Origin: Lentisphaerota bacterium
Lineage (GTDB): Bacteria; Verrucomicrobiota; Lentisphaeria; Oligosphaerales; JABHEG01
Assembly: GCA_018676675.1 (NCBI GenBank)
Contig: JABHEG010000277.1
Coordinates: 30,176-94,175, forward strand
Direction of reading: 5' to 3'
Length of the DNA: 64,000 nt
The notes under the pieces were generated by a model, which saw nothing but the letters and a program-made list of their open reading frames with translations, made no database searches and was not told where the DNA came from. The position numbers were made by a program, and so were the translations under genes. Below, piece by piece: positions 1 to 8,071 of this stretch (position 1 is the first letter of the stretch; each line of letters starts with the position of its first letter).

Positions 1-378
1 GGCTGGCTTCACCCGAGGTCAGGCCCGCCGCGAGGCGACCTCGTTCTTGCGCTGACGGCGCAACACAATGATAGCCTGGGGCAGAGCGGCAGCGCCGCCC
101 TAGGTCGCCCGTCGCCCGGGAGACGCTCGTTGCCAGCCGTGAAACCACCAAGGAGGCCGGCCAAGGGGTGTGACGGGAACGGTGAGGTCCCCTTTCAGGG
201 CACAACGGCTGTTTCCCCGTTGACCTGGGGCGAGTGCCCCAGGCTACGGTGAGGCCGCCCCGTTGGGGCTGGAAACGAGAACACCAGAGGCGAATCAGTC
301 GATCGAGAGGGACGCTCCAAAGACTCGGCCCCCTCATCGCAGCGTTCTACATGAGACTATCTGGGAGGAGGAATGTAG
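1..378. other. Intergenic stretch without a recognisable gene
   Basis: No convincing coding frame or RNA gene is visible before the first gene at 379. The stretch holds one hairpin-rich repeat at about 211-276, listed separately, and the ribosome binding site of the first gene (GGGAGGAGGAA at 362-372). Confidence 0.6.
211..276. repeat. Hairpin-rich repeat, probably dispersed
   Basis: The segment opens with GTTTCC and closes with GGAAAC. Inside, CCTGGGGC (224-231) pairs perfectly with GCCCCAGG (236-243) over a 4-base loop, followed by a second short GCCCC/GGGGC hairpin. The layout resembles short palindromic repeats common between genes in Planctomycetes-like genomes. I see only this one copy here, so its dispersed nature is inferred. 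Confidence 0.45.
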
Positions 379-588
379 ATGAGCAATGATCACGCAATTA
401 GTGGGTGTAGCTCCGGCCTTTTCCGGGGAATTGCCGTCATTGGGCTGATGGTGACAGGGATCTTGGGAATTCTATTTGCCGTCAACGGTGCCGGGCCCAT
501 AGCACTCCTTGCATCCGCTGGAGCATTCAGTGCGTTACTCTTTGGGCTTCGCCTGAATAGCGGAACAGTCAATAAGAACACCCAATAG
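379..588 (+). CDS. Small membrane protein, unknown function
   Basis: The predicted product has 69 residues. A strong purine-rich ribosome binding site (GGGAGGAGG) sits just upstream of the ATG, which supports a real gene. Residues about 15-35 and 38-56 form two hydrophobic stretches rich in Gly, Ile, Leu and Ala, so a two-span inner-membrane protein is likely. The C-terminus is short and polar. No family is recognised. It stands alone: the next gene starts about 150 bases downstream with no sign of coupling. Confidence 0.6.
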   Translation: MSNDHAISGCSSGLFRGIAVIGLMVTGILGILFAVNGAGPIALLASAGAFSALLFGLRLNSGTVNKNTQ

Positions 589-739
589 AACCAGCCTTGC
601 TGCGGACCTCCTATCGTCGGCCCGCAGAAGGGCACGTTCGGCATGACAGAGCCATGATCTGTCCGAGGCCCTGCCGGTGACAGCGTCGACCGTGTAAACG
701 GGCTCGCGGCCGGTGGGGTTCTCGGACACTTGGGATGCA

Positions 740-1387
740 ATGAAAGCAGACACAGATTACCGACTCCCCGTTTGGGCCTACCGCCTTCGCAAGTCCCATA
801 TTGAGCGACTCTACAGGAGCAGTGCTCGAGGGGTTCTTGATGAGGACCTCATTGACGAGGTGGGCTTTGCCCTCCTTGTTCGGTGCGAGAGCATGCTTCA
901 GGTCGGGGAGGCAGTCCACGGGAGACCGCCTTGTCCGACCTGCGGCGCCTCAGCCCGTGTCGACAGGGGGCCTACCCGTTTCGCCAGATGCGACGCGTGC
1001 GGATGGGAATGCCCCTGGTCCCTCTACCAGAAGACATACCAACGCAAGAACCTGAATGCCGGGGGCATGACGCCTTTCGTCAGGGAGTTCGTGACCAAGT
1101 TCTCGGCCAGTCACTCTCACGGAGAGAAGCTGATCCTGATCGACACGCTGATTCACAGGTTCCACTGGGAGTCAGCAACCGGTTCGGGCGGAAGACCCGG
1201 CGCCTGCAACCTGATCGAAGGAACGATGAGCGATATCATGCCGTTCCTTGACCGCTTGACCTATGGTGCCAGTCTTCCTGCCGACGTCGAACAGACACGG
1301 GAGGAGTGGAGAAGAAAATGGGGGCGGAATCCCTGGTCAAAGGGCAAGGGACAGAAGCCGAACAAGCCGGCTGGAGGCGACGCTTGA
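740..1387 (+). CDS. Zinc-ribbon protein of unknown function
   Basis: About 215 residues from the ATG at 740; a GTG at 713 would add nine. A zinc ribbon is visible in the middle, with two Cys pairs (PTCGA-type CPTC and CDACGW) about 20 residues apart. Downstream lies an acidic/aromatic motif, KLILIDTLIHRFHWE, then NLIEG and MPFLDRLTYG, then a Trp-, Arg- and Lys-rich tail. I recall similar hypothetical proteins in diverse bacteria with the same order (zinc ribbon, LIDxLIHxFHW, NLIEG), but no function that can be asserted. The zinc ribbon suggests nucleic-acid or protein binding. It is not in an obvious operon. Confidence 0.7.
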   Translation: MKADTDYRLPVWAYRLRKSHIERLYRSSARGVLDEDLIDEVGFALLVRCESMLQVGEAVHGRPPCPTCGASARVDRGPTRFARCDACGWECPWSLYQKTYQRKNLNAGGMTPFVREFVTKFSASHSHGEKLILIDTLIHRFHWESATGSGGRPGACNLIEGTMSDIMPFLDRLTYGASLPADVEQTREEWRRKWGRNPWSKGKGQKPNKPAGGDA

Positions 1388-1619
1388 AAGCGCGCCTCAG
1401 GCAAACGGCTTCCCGGGCAAGAACGACGTGGATGGTTGGGTTCTGGGAATCGCGATTACGACTCGGAGATCCGGACGGCAAGCCGATGCTCCGGACCCCA
1501 TCTCGCTTTGCCACAGATGCCGGCTTTTCCATGTACTTGGTGACGCTTCGTTGTTTGAATCTGAGGAGGGATGTGACCCCTACTCTCTTGATCAGAAACC
1601 GTCCGACCATCGGGGACGG

Positions 1620-2135
1620 CAGGTTTGACTCAAGATGGCGGAGCAGATCCAGATCGTGCGTTGAGACGAGCACAGCTCCTCGATGGATGAACGCCTCGAC
1701 CCCTCGTGCCACGACGGCCCGCATCTCCTCGTCCATGTGATTTGTCGGCTCGTCGAGCACGAGCATGTCGACCGCGGGGATGGCCGAGACCGCAAGGAAC
1801 CAGAGCAGGCGCTGCTCGCCCCCGCTCAGCGTGCTGAGGGGGCGCGTGCCGCCGCAGAATGCCAACTCCGGCCCATTGTGATCAGCAGGATAGTCTCCTT
1901 CGGCAGCAACACCGTCCAAGGCGCTCACCGTTGCTGCGTCATCCACACCATCGAACCTGCAAGCTCCAGGGCATCGAGCCTATCGAGCATCCACGCCTGG
2001 CCTATACGTCCGGCGGACTCGACGTCCTCGACTTGGTTAGCGCCGATCCCTCGGATGCGGCCTGATTCCCAGCCCGAATCCCACGCGTCCTGGTAACCGA
2101 CCAGAGGGAACTTATCTTGCTCGAAGCACGCCGCC
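1620..2135 (-). pseudogene. ABC-F/ABC ATPase remnant, frameshifted
   Basis: On the minus strand an ABC signature (TLSGGEQ) is followed by the Walker B and D-loop region (VDMLVLDEPTNHMD) and the H-loop (LVSTHDLDLL), typical of the second half of an ABC-F protein. The frame with these motifs opens only after an in-frame stop near 1985. A different frame upstream (about 1950-2130) reads as plausible coding sequence that runs into a stop close to the switch point. No Walker A motif or first ATPase domain is present, and nothing family-like follows the H-loop. I read this as a decayed fragment of an ABC-F translation factor or transporter ATPase. Limits are approximate. Confidence 0.55.
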
Positions 2136-2334
2136 TAGGGAGCGCCGAAACCGGGCAAACCCGTGCCGGGGCGGTGGCCCCCGGCCTCCCGGATATGGGC
2201 TCGACCGACCCCAAGCTCAACGGTTAGGGAAAGAACACTCTGAGAGGCGACAACTCACTGATTCGGGACCTATCTTTCCAGGAACCAGGCCATTCCGCTG
2301 GTCCGACCCGATGCCACTCCACAGAGGAGAGCCC

Positions 2335-3282
2335 ATGACACACGGACTCGTTCAGGTTCTGCTCGACACGGACATGCTCACGGATTGCGACGACGCGGGC
2401 GCCCTGGCCATGCTTCACGCGCTCACGGACCGCGGCGAAGCCAAGATCCTGGGCGTGGCCGTCAACGGCGTGGACACACATGGGCTGCATGGCGCCGTTG
2501 TAGACGCCATCAACCACTACTTCGGCCGGCCTGACATTCCCATCGGCATGAGTCCGCGCACGGCCGACCAGAGCCCGGCCAAACCCTCGACCTACGCGCC
2601 AGCCATCTTCGAGGCGTATCCCCACGATGGACTGCGTGATTCCGAACGGCCCAACGCTATTGACCTCTACCGGCGCCTGTTGGCGGAAGCCGAGGACGGC
2701 TCAGTCACGATCGTGAGTATCGGCTTCCTGTCCAACCTCGCGGACCTGCTGGCCGAAGAGTCTGGTCGCGATCTTGTGGCACGCAAAGTCCGGGGCATCA
2801 CCGTCATGGGCGGGGCCTATCCAGCGTGCGGGCCTCCTCCTGCGCGCGGAGCACACAATTTCCAGTTCGGCGGCGCGGGCCCCACAACGAAAGCAGCCAT
2901 CGCAGCTTGGCCCAATACGGTGCCCATGGCGTTCGTCGGCTACGAGCTGGGCAAACCCGTCGTGACGGGCAAAGGTTACGCGGATGCCCCGGACAGTCCG
3001 ATGCGCCGGGCCTACCAGCTCGCCTACGATGCCATTCGCCGAGGCCGCCCGAGCTGGGATCAGGTGGCCGTGTTCCACGCTGTACGCGGGCTGCATCATG
3101 ATGGCCGCACATGGTTCCGGGCCGTGCGCGGCCTGAACCGTATCGCCGAGGACGGCAGCAACGTCTGGGAGGCGGACCCCGTTGGTCCGCATGCCTACCT
3201 CGAATCGGGAACGCCTCCAGGCGACCTGGCGGCCGTGATCGAGGGCCTGATGATGGCGACGCCGGCACCCCGGGCCCAATGA
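2335..3282 (+). CDS. Nucleoside hydrolase-like (IUNH family) protein
   Basis: 315 residues from the ATG at 2335, preceded by GGAGAG; an upstream ATG at 2311 has no better signal. The N-terminus carries the calcium-binding signature of inosine/uridine-preferring nucleoside hydrolases as DTDMLTDCDDAGAL, and the C-terminal half has WDQVAVFHAV, matching the family's conserved late aspartate. The TVMGGAY segment corresponds to the family's MGG loop. Family members cleave the N-glycosidic bond of ribonucleosides; related planctomycete proteins are often annotated only as nucleoside hydrolase-like. No signal peptide is seen, so it is probably cytoplasmic. It stands as a single gene. Confidence 0.8.
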   Translation: MTHGLVQVLLDTDMLTDCDDAGALAMLHALTDRGEAKILGVAVNGVDTHGLHGAVVDAINHYFGRPDIPIGMSPRTADQSPAKPSTYAPAIFEAYPHDGLRDSERPNAIDLYRRLLAEAEDGSVTIVSIGFLSNLADLLAEESGRDLVARKVRGITVMGGAYPACGPPPARGAHNFQFGGAGPTTKAAIAAWPNTVPMAFVGYELGKPVVTGKGYADAPDSPMRRAYQLAYDAIRRGRPSWDQVAVFHAVRGLHHDGRTWFRAVRGLNRIAEDGSNVWEADPVGPHAYLESGTPPGDLAAVIEGLMMATPAPRAQ

Positions 3283-3421
3283 TTCGGGAAACGCGGATCG
3301 TGCACGGCAAGGTCACCAGTGTGGACGAGGGTGTTGGCAAGAGATGAAGCGCCGTCAGGGCGCTGAACCGGAACGGGGGCAACCTGCACCGGTCAGCATG
3401 GTCGATCTGTGGAGGACTATG

Positions 3422-3931
3422 ATGAGAATCATCACTGCGATTGCGCTGCTTTGTCACGCTGGCGTGGCTGGAGGAGCAACCGAGGCCGAGAACGTTGCCG
3501 CGCTGGCCTTGAAGTCCGATGTCGTGGTTGTCGGAACGGTCGGGAAATACCCGCTGGGATTCGCGAGTTCGATGTACATCGAGTGGGTATTCGATCTACA
3601 TATCAGGGAGAGACTGCACGGGTCGCCGCCAGGTGTTCAAACGATACGTGTCACGGCAATCCAGCCCAGGGAGACAGACGCCCTGGGCAAGCTGCCTTTC
3701 GGTCCTTCGCAGGAGTTTCTGCTCTTCCTGAAGAGACCGGCGGCACGGCCGGGAGTTTGGGTCACAGAGGCTTACGTTCCGTGTCTGGACACGAAGCGTG
3801 TCGCGGCGATTAGGGAGCAACTGAAGGCCGTTGGGGGCCGCCAGTTCATGCATCCCGTGCCTGCGCGGCGGGACTGGGACTGGTATGATTTAGACCCTAA
3901 GCTACTGAACCGCGTGAAAGACGCCGGGTAG
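3422..3931 (+). CDS. Secreted protein of unknown function
   Basis: About 169 residues when started at the second of two adjacent ATGs (3419 and 3422), 7 bases after a GGAGG. The N-terminus is a clear signal peptide (MRIITAIALLCHAGVAGGA). The mature part has alternating beta-like segments (SDVVVVGTV, TIRVTAI, EFLLFLKR) and a C-terminal DWDWYDLDP stretch. The pattern of an exported beta-domain with a GTV...EFLLFL core resembles small secreted proteins seen in planctomycete-like genomes, but I cannot name a family. The next gene starts about 107 bases downstream. Confidence 0.55.
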   Translation: MRIITAIALLCHAGVAGGATEAENVAALALKSDVVVVGTVGKYPLGFASSMYIEWVFDLHIRERLHGSPPGVQTIRVTAIQPRETDALGKLPFGPSQEFLLFLKRPAARPGVWVTEAYVPCLDTKRVAAIREQLKAVGGRQFMHPVPARRDWDWYDLDPKLLNRVKDAG

Positions 3932-4037
3932 AACCGGGAACACACTGAACCAAAGCACCGACATGCAGGTGGACGCTCAATTTTCCACGCCGCGGATGGC
4001 GCGCGTTGTTCGTTCCTCACAGCAGGATTCACAGACC

Positions 4038-4955
4038 ATGACTACCACTGAGAACAATCTAATCCACGTCGCGGGGAACTCGGTTCTGGATCTGCGGGTG
4101 CGCGATGTCAGCCTGGGGGACCGACAGGAAGTGGGAGCGTGGGACCGCGGCAGCGTCCTTTTCCTCGATCATCCGATTGAGCCGACCCTCGGTGGGACTG
4201 CGGCGACAGCCTATCTTCTCGGCCGTCTCGGTGAGCGCGTGTCGTTGAACACGCAGGTTGGCGACGACGCGTTTGGAGCGATCCTCAAGGGCTGGTTGGC
4301 CGATGCGGCGGTCCAGCGGGTCGTCCTCCCGGCGAAAAGTACCGCTGCAAATATCCTCCTCGTGGCGCCCGACGGGACCCCACGATGGCACTACTACACG
4401 GGGCAGAAGGTCGAGTGGCGGCGTTCGCTGGCCGTAACCAACGCCGCCTGGTTCTACGCTTCGGGGTACGGACAGGCCACAGAAGCAGACTTGGCGGAGA
4501 TGTGCACCGTATTCAAGGCGTTGCGGTCGCGGGGCACCAGGGTTGCGTTCGACCCAGGTCCGTGGCTGTTCCTGCATGCCCCTCGCGAGCGGATGGAGGA
4601 GACGTGGGCACACGTGAATTGCCTGATTGGCACCGAGTCGGAATTGTCGACATGGCACAAGGACGAATCCGTCATGGCGTTGGTCGGTCGGCTACTGACG
4701 CTCGGGCCACAACAGGTGGTCGTGAAGCGTGGTGCCGAGGGTGCCGCATTCGGCGAGGCGGGTGCCGGAGCCCAGTCGCTCTCGACCGAGCGGGTTGATG
4801 ATGCTAACGCGGTCGGCGCCGGTGATACGTTCAATGCGGCCCTGCTGCACTCGCTCAACCGGGGGGCGTCTCTGGACGAAGCCGTCGAGAAGGCGCTTCA
4901 GCTCGCTACGGCTGCGGTTAGACGTGGCAAAGGCGTCCTCGGCGCACTGGAATAG
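4038..4955 (+). CDS. PfkB-family carbohydrate kinase
   Basis: 305 residues from the ATG at 4038. It shows the ribokinase/PfkB layout: an N-terminal GGTAATAYLLGRLG segment (the first PfkB signature region), QVGDDAFG, and the C-terminal signature NAVGAGDTFNAALLH, with the GAGD anion hole and catalytic aspartate. The family phosphorylates sugars or nucleosides with ATP; the substrate cannot be told from sequence. With carbohydrate-degrading genes nearby, a role in funnelling released monosaccharides is plausible but inferred. It is about 300 aa, normal for the family, with no signal peptide. Confidence 0.88.
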   Translation: MTTTENNLIHVAGNSVLDLRVRDVSLGDRQEVGAWDRGSVLFLDHPIEPTLGGTAATAYLLGRLGERVSLNTQVGDDAFGAILKGWLADAAVQRVVLPAKSTAANILLVAPDGTPRWHYYTGQKVEWRRSLAVTNAAWFYASGYGQATEADLAEMCTVFKALRSRGTRVAFDPGPWLFLHAPRERMEETWAHVNCLIGTESELSTWHKDESVMALVGRLLTLGPQQVVVKRGAEGAAFGEAGAGAQSLSTERVDDANAVGAGDTFNAALLHSLNRGASLDEAVEKALQLATAAVRRGKGVLGALE

Positions 4956-4965
4956 GCCAGTACGC

Positions 4966-5020
4966 TGTCCGGGACACAGCAATCTCATTCACCAACGACG
5001 CGAGGTCGTTGGGGCCTTAT
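4966..5020 (+). repeat. Palindromic dispersed repeat, copy 1
   Basis: CCAACGAC (4992-4999) pairs with GTCGTTGG (5005-5012) over 5 bases. The flanks TGTCCGGGAYACAG and TCTCATTCA recur, inverted, at 13756-13808. It sits 11 bases after the stop of the PfkB gene, so the transcript could end in this hairpin, but no U-tract follows. Confidence 0.75.
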
Positions 5021-5085
5021 CTTGGTGGCGGGCAACAGGGCAGCCGCTCGGGCCAGCGTTAGACCATACTTACAGGACGTTCACG

Positions 5086-5277
5086 ATGAGTAAGGCAAAG
5101 CGGAGGATCGAGGTAAGAACTGGGGCCGGCGCAACCGTGGGGTTGGGTTCAATTCTTGCCATAACCCTGTCGTGGTCGGCAAATCATGCCATCGGCTGGG
5201 CAGTGATTCATGGATTCCTGAACTGGATCTACGTGATCTACTACCTCTGCACGCGAGATGGCTGGACGTGGTTCTGA
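5086..5277 (+). CDS. Small membrane protein (63 aa)
   Basis: The ATG at 5086 follows an AGGA at short distance. The 63-residue product starts with a basic segment (MSKAKRRIEVRTG). It then has a hydrophobic run from about residue 14 to 30 (GATVGLGSILAITLSW) and a second from about 36 to 54 (GWAVIHGFLNWIYVIYYL), ending in TRDGWTWF. This looks like a two-span membrane protein with a basic cytoplasmic N-terminus. It resembles small conserved hypothetical proteins I have seen in other bacteria, but no function is known to me. Confidence 0.6.
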   Translation: MSKAKRRIEVRTGAGATVGLGSILAITLSWSANHAIGWAVIHGFLNWIYVIYYLCTRDGWTWF

Positions 5278-5321
5278 CAGTGACATGAACAGAGATGCTT
5301 GAAGAAGAAAGCGAGGCAGTC

Positions 5322-5783
5322 ATGCAGCCAGTCAGATTTGAGGAGCGACCAGCAGGGCGGTTGCTGGGGATCCAGCGGCGCCTCGACCCACACACGACCG
5401 ATTGGGGTGCCCTGTGGCAGGAGGAGTACGCACCACGCCTCCCGGAGATCGAAGCACGCTGCACGGGCGATGTCTGCCTGGGGGCGTACTTCGCCGGTGG
5501 CGATGACGGCTTGCTGGAGTTTGTGGCGGGGCGACCTGCCAGGGACGGAGTGGATGTCCCGGCAGATCTGGTCATGCGCGAGATTCCGGCGGCGACATAC
5601 GCCGTGTTCGAGTGCACCATGGAAGCCATCGGGGCGACCTGGGATGCCATCTACAGCGATTGGCTCCCCAGCTCATCCTATGTGACCGATGCCGACAAAG
5701 CCTGTTTCGAGGAATTCGCGCCAGGGTGCCACGAGGGGAAGACCCCGGTGAGAATCCTCGTCCCCGTGGTACAGCAGGACTAA
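5322..5783 (+). CDS. GyrI-like/AraC-type effector-binding domain protein
   Basis: About 153 residues from the ATG at 5322, which has GAGG six bases upstream; an ATG at 5295 would add nine residues. The sequence has the layout of a stand-alone GyrI-like small-molecule-binding domain (the effector-binding half of AraC/MerR multidrug regulators): an N-terminal beta-strand with RPAGRLLGIQRR, a central DGLLEFVAG, MREIPAATYAVFECTMEAIGATWDAIYSDWLPSS near residues 90-120, and a C-terminal TPVRILVPV strand. No DNA-binding domain is attached. Stand-alone members bind hydrophobic or cationic ligands or have hydrolase activity; which applies here is unknown. Confidence 0.75.
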   Translation: MQPVRFEERPAGRLLGIQRRLDPHTTDWGALWQEEYAPRLPEIEARCTGDVCLGAYFAGGDDGLLEFVAGRPARDGVDVPADLVMREIPAATYAVFECTMEAIGATWDAIYSDWLPSSSYVTDADKACFEEFAPGCHEGKTPVRILVPVVQQD

Positions 5784-5902
5784 GAGAGGCAGGAAGAACG
5801 GCACACCGCTGCGCTAAGTGCCTCACTACAAACGCCTGCACGCTGGGGCCGAAACTCGTTCGTGGTTAGCAGCGTAGGCCTCGCCGGAGTTGCCCGCCGC
5901 CA

Positions 5903-6850
5903 CTAGGGCTTCGAGTCACGCAGCTCGAAGTCATGCTCGTTTGCCAGCTCTCTGCCCCGTTCCCGCCAGTCCTCCGGGCCTGCCTCAAAAGGCACGAGCT
6001 TCACGGAGAAGCTGAAATGTGATCCGATCTCAAGTGAAGGGATCTGCGGGCGCAGATAGAGTTTCGTATCCCTCTTGCGATCCCAAATCGAATTCTTGAA
6101 TGAGTCGCCACCTGCGTAGATTTCGGGATAGATATAGACAACCCCTTTGCGGTTGGCATCCCCCCAGCAGGCTAACGATTTGAACTCCTCCTGAAGGACG
6201 AATTTGCCTAGACCGTCAGCGGCCCGGCCTTCCTTGCTCCCGCCCTCCGCAAGCACGGCCGACCAGTCCTTGATGGTCTTGTTCATGCAGTGCATGAAGG
6301 CGTACATCGATTTGAAGCCCGCGGCATCTTCGATGACCGCGTAGGAGTGTTTCTCGACGAGGCAATCGCCCGACGCGGGGAAGGTGATCTCTGCCGTGTG
6401 TCTGAATGGTCCCAATTTCGACACTTTGCGGGTGGTGACCTCCCGGCCGGCCAGGCTCACGCCGCTCGAGTACTCGTGCATCTTACCGTCGACAATCAGA
6501 TGGAATGACTCAATGATCTCGCCGCCATGGCCGGTGCCGACCCAGCCGCTCTTGTCTCCGCCCCACAGGCCTTTGGCACAGGCGCTGACTGTGCCGTTCG
6601 CCCCGTATTGGCCGACAAGTTCGTCCCTTTTGTACGTCACCTGAGCGATGGTCCAGGCCTGGCCACGGTTAAGGGAGACGTAGATCACACCGTTGTCTAT
6701 GCAGACGTGTTCCGGTTTCCTGTCGCGGACAGTTCTCACCCTCCACTGCGGCGCTTCCACGGCCGCGTCGGCATCCCGGCCGGCAACGGCGGCAGCCTCT
6801 GTGTCGCCGGCGATGAGCGCGATTGACATGAAAAGGCACGTCTTAGTCAT
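5903..6850 (-). CDS. Secreted beta-rich protein of unknown function
   Basis: 315 residues. The ATG at 6850 follows GGAGAG by six bases. A short N-terminal hydrophobic segment (CLFMSIALIAGDTEAAAVAG) looks like a signal peptide. The rest is rich in beta-type segments (VCIDNGVIYVSL, GGEIIESFHLIVDGKMHEYSSG, FSFSVKLVPFEAGPEDW), suggesting a beta-sandwich. It lies 27 bases downstream of the DUF1080 gene at 6878-7717 in the same direction, so the two are probably co-transcribed. No catalytic motif is recognised, and an enzyme on the same sugar substrate as the DUF1080 protein is only a guess. Confidence 0.6.
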   Translation of the reverse strand: MTKTCLFMSIALIAGDTEAAAVAGRDADAAVEAPQWRVRTVRDRKPEHVCIDNGVIYVSLNRGQAWTIAQVTYKRDELVGQYGANGTVSACAKGLWGGDKSGWVGTGHGGEIIESFHLIVDGKMHEYSSGVSLAGREVTTRKVSKLGPFRHTAEITFPASGDCLVEKHSYAVIEDAAGFKSMYAFMHCMNKTIKDWSAVLAEGGSKEGRAADGLGKFVLQEEFKSLACWGDANRKGVVYIYPEIYAGGDSFKNSIWDRKRDTKLYLRPQIPSLEIGSHFSFSVKLVPFEAGPEDWRERGRELANEHDFELRDSKP

Positions 6851-6877
6851 GAGTGCTCTCCGTCCCTCAAGCGTTCC

Positions 6878-7717
6878 TCAATCCGTCAGTTTGATCCAGA
6901 TGTTCCGGTAGCGCACAGGGTTGCCATGGTCCTGAAGCTGAATCGGCCCTTTGCCGTGCGGTGAGTACTTCCCGACCTTCTTGTGCGAACTTCTGCCAAG
7001 GAGTTCTACCTTGTCGTGGACAAGGACGCTGTTGTGATAGACCGTCATGACGGCCTTCTTCACCACGTCTCTCCCCTTGAAGACGGGGGCCTCGAAGAAA
7101 ATGTCGTAGGTCTGCCACTCACCGGGGCCACGGCAGACGTTGTAGTCCGGCGGCTTCTGTCCGTAAAGCGCCGCGCACTGACCGTCGGCGTACGTCTTGT
7201 TGTTGTAGGAGTCGAGGATCTGCACTTCGTACCGGTTGGCCAGAAAAACGCCACTGTTTCCGCGTCCCTGGGAGTTCCCCTTGGGTGGGTTCGGAGATGC
7301 CCATTCGACGTGCAGCTGGCAACTCCCGAATGCTTCTTCCGTGCGGATGCTGCCACTCTTCTTCACGGCTTCCATATGGCCGTCCTGAACCTCCCACATG
7401 GCCGGTCCGTTCTTTTTCCCCAGCCACCCTGACAAGTCTGTTCCGTCGAACAGAATGACCGCTCCCTCTGGCGGGGCTGTCGGCAGTCTCTCCTTGGCCA
7501 TTTCGTCCGGATCGGCAACGGGGGGGTGCGGCCGGCGATTGTCGTGGACGCGCCATTCCGTGCCTGGAATGACCGGTGTGTTGTCGTAACCAGGACCAAC
7601 TACCGGCCGCGTGTCCGCGGGGTTCGCCGGCGCGGCGGCAGCCTGAGCGAGTACGGTCGGACGGATCGTGCAGAAGGAAGCAAGGGCGATCAGCAGACAG
7701 AGGGATTTGGGTTTCAC
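6878..7717 (-). CDS. Secreted DUF1080 (3-keto-disaccharide hydrolase-like) protein
   Basis: 279 residues with a GTG start at 7717, GGAG eight bases upstream. An N-terminal signal peptide (to about residue 25) precedes a proline-rich linker and the DUF1080 domain from about residue 85: GAVILFDGTDLSGWLGK, FGSCQLHVEWASP, RGNSGVFLANRYEVQILDSYNNKTYADGQCAALYGQ, and the closing GPIQLQDHGNPVRYRNIWIKL. These are the standard concanavalin-like motifs of the family, which was named after 3-keto-glycoside hydrolases; such proteins are numerous in planctomycetes and Lentisphaerae-like bacteria. It heads the pair with 5903-6850. Substrate unknown. Confidence 0.88.
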   Translation of the reverse strand: MKPKSLCLLIALASFCTIRPTVLAQAAAAPANPADTRPVVGPGYDNTPVIPGTEWRVHDNRRPHPPVADPDEMAKERLPTAPPEGAVILFDGTDLSGWLGKKNGPAMWEVQDGHMEAVKKSGSIRTEEAFGSCQLHVEWASPNPPKGNSQGRGNSGVFLANRYEVQILDSYNNKTYADGQCAALYGQKPPDYNVCRGPGEWQTYDIFFEAPVFKGRDVVKKAVMTVYHNSVLVHDKVELLGRSSHKKVGKYSPHGKGPIQLQDHGNPVRYRNIWIKLTD

Positions 7718-8071
7718 GTCTGTTTCTCCATTCCCGTTGACAAGGTTGCGATCGGTTGCGGTGGGTTCCAGTCATCTGCCGGATGCCGATGGAACGCCCG
7801 GGCAACGAATCGGCCTACAATGTAGGCCATGATGAGCGCCGTGTATAGAACCGAACTTGGGGGGACCACGGCGGAGGCGGTGCGGCGGGCGGCGTGCGGC
7901 TTCGACAGGAAGGAAGACCGCTTACGTTGTGCGCGGCTCGGCTGAAGCAGGCCGCTTGCGGAGAAGCGGCGCCTCCAATGGTGTATTCCGGGCTCAGATC
8001 GGGTGAAGTCACGCGCAAGGGAGTATTGTTGTCCTCAGAGCTCCGGTTGATAAAGCCCCAGGGAGAGACGC
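7718..8071. other. Divergent intergenic region with a repeat core
   Basis: This 354-base gap separates the minus-strand DUF1080 gene from the plus-strand gene at 8072, so it should hold both promoters. No gene is seen. The 27-base core at 7913-7939 (GAAGACCGCTTACGTTGTGC onward) recurs twice at 42571-42686 with one change. The 3' part supplies the ribosome binding site AGGGAGAG of the gene at 8072. Confidence 0.55.

Noticed and set aside
5799..5902. Possible small gene or tRNA-like segment before the unknown secreted gene
   Set aside because: It contains a short repeat word (ACTCGTTCGTGGTTAG) and no cloverleaf with a GTTCGA-type T-arm or a complete small frame with start and ribosome binding site.
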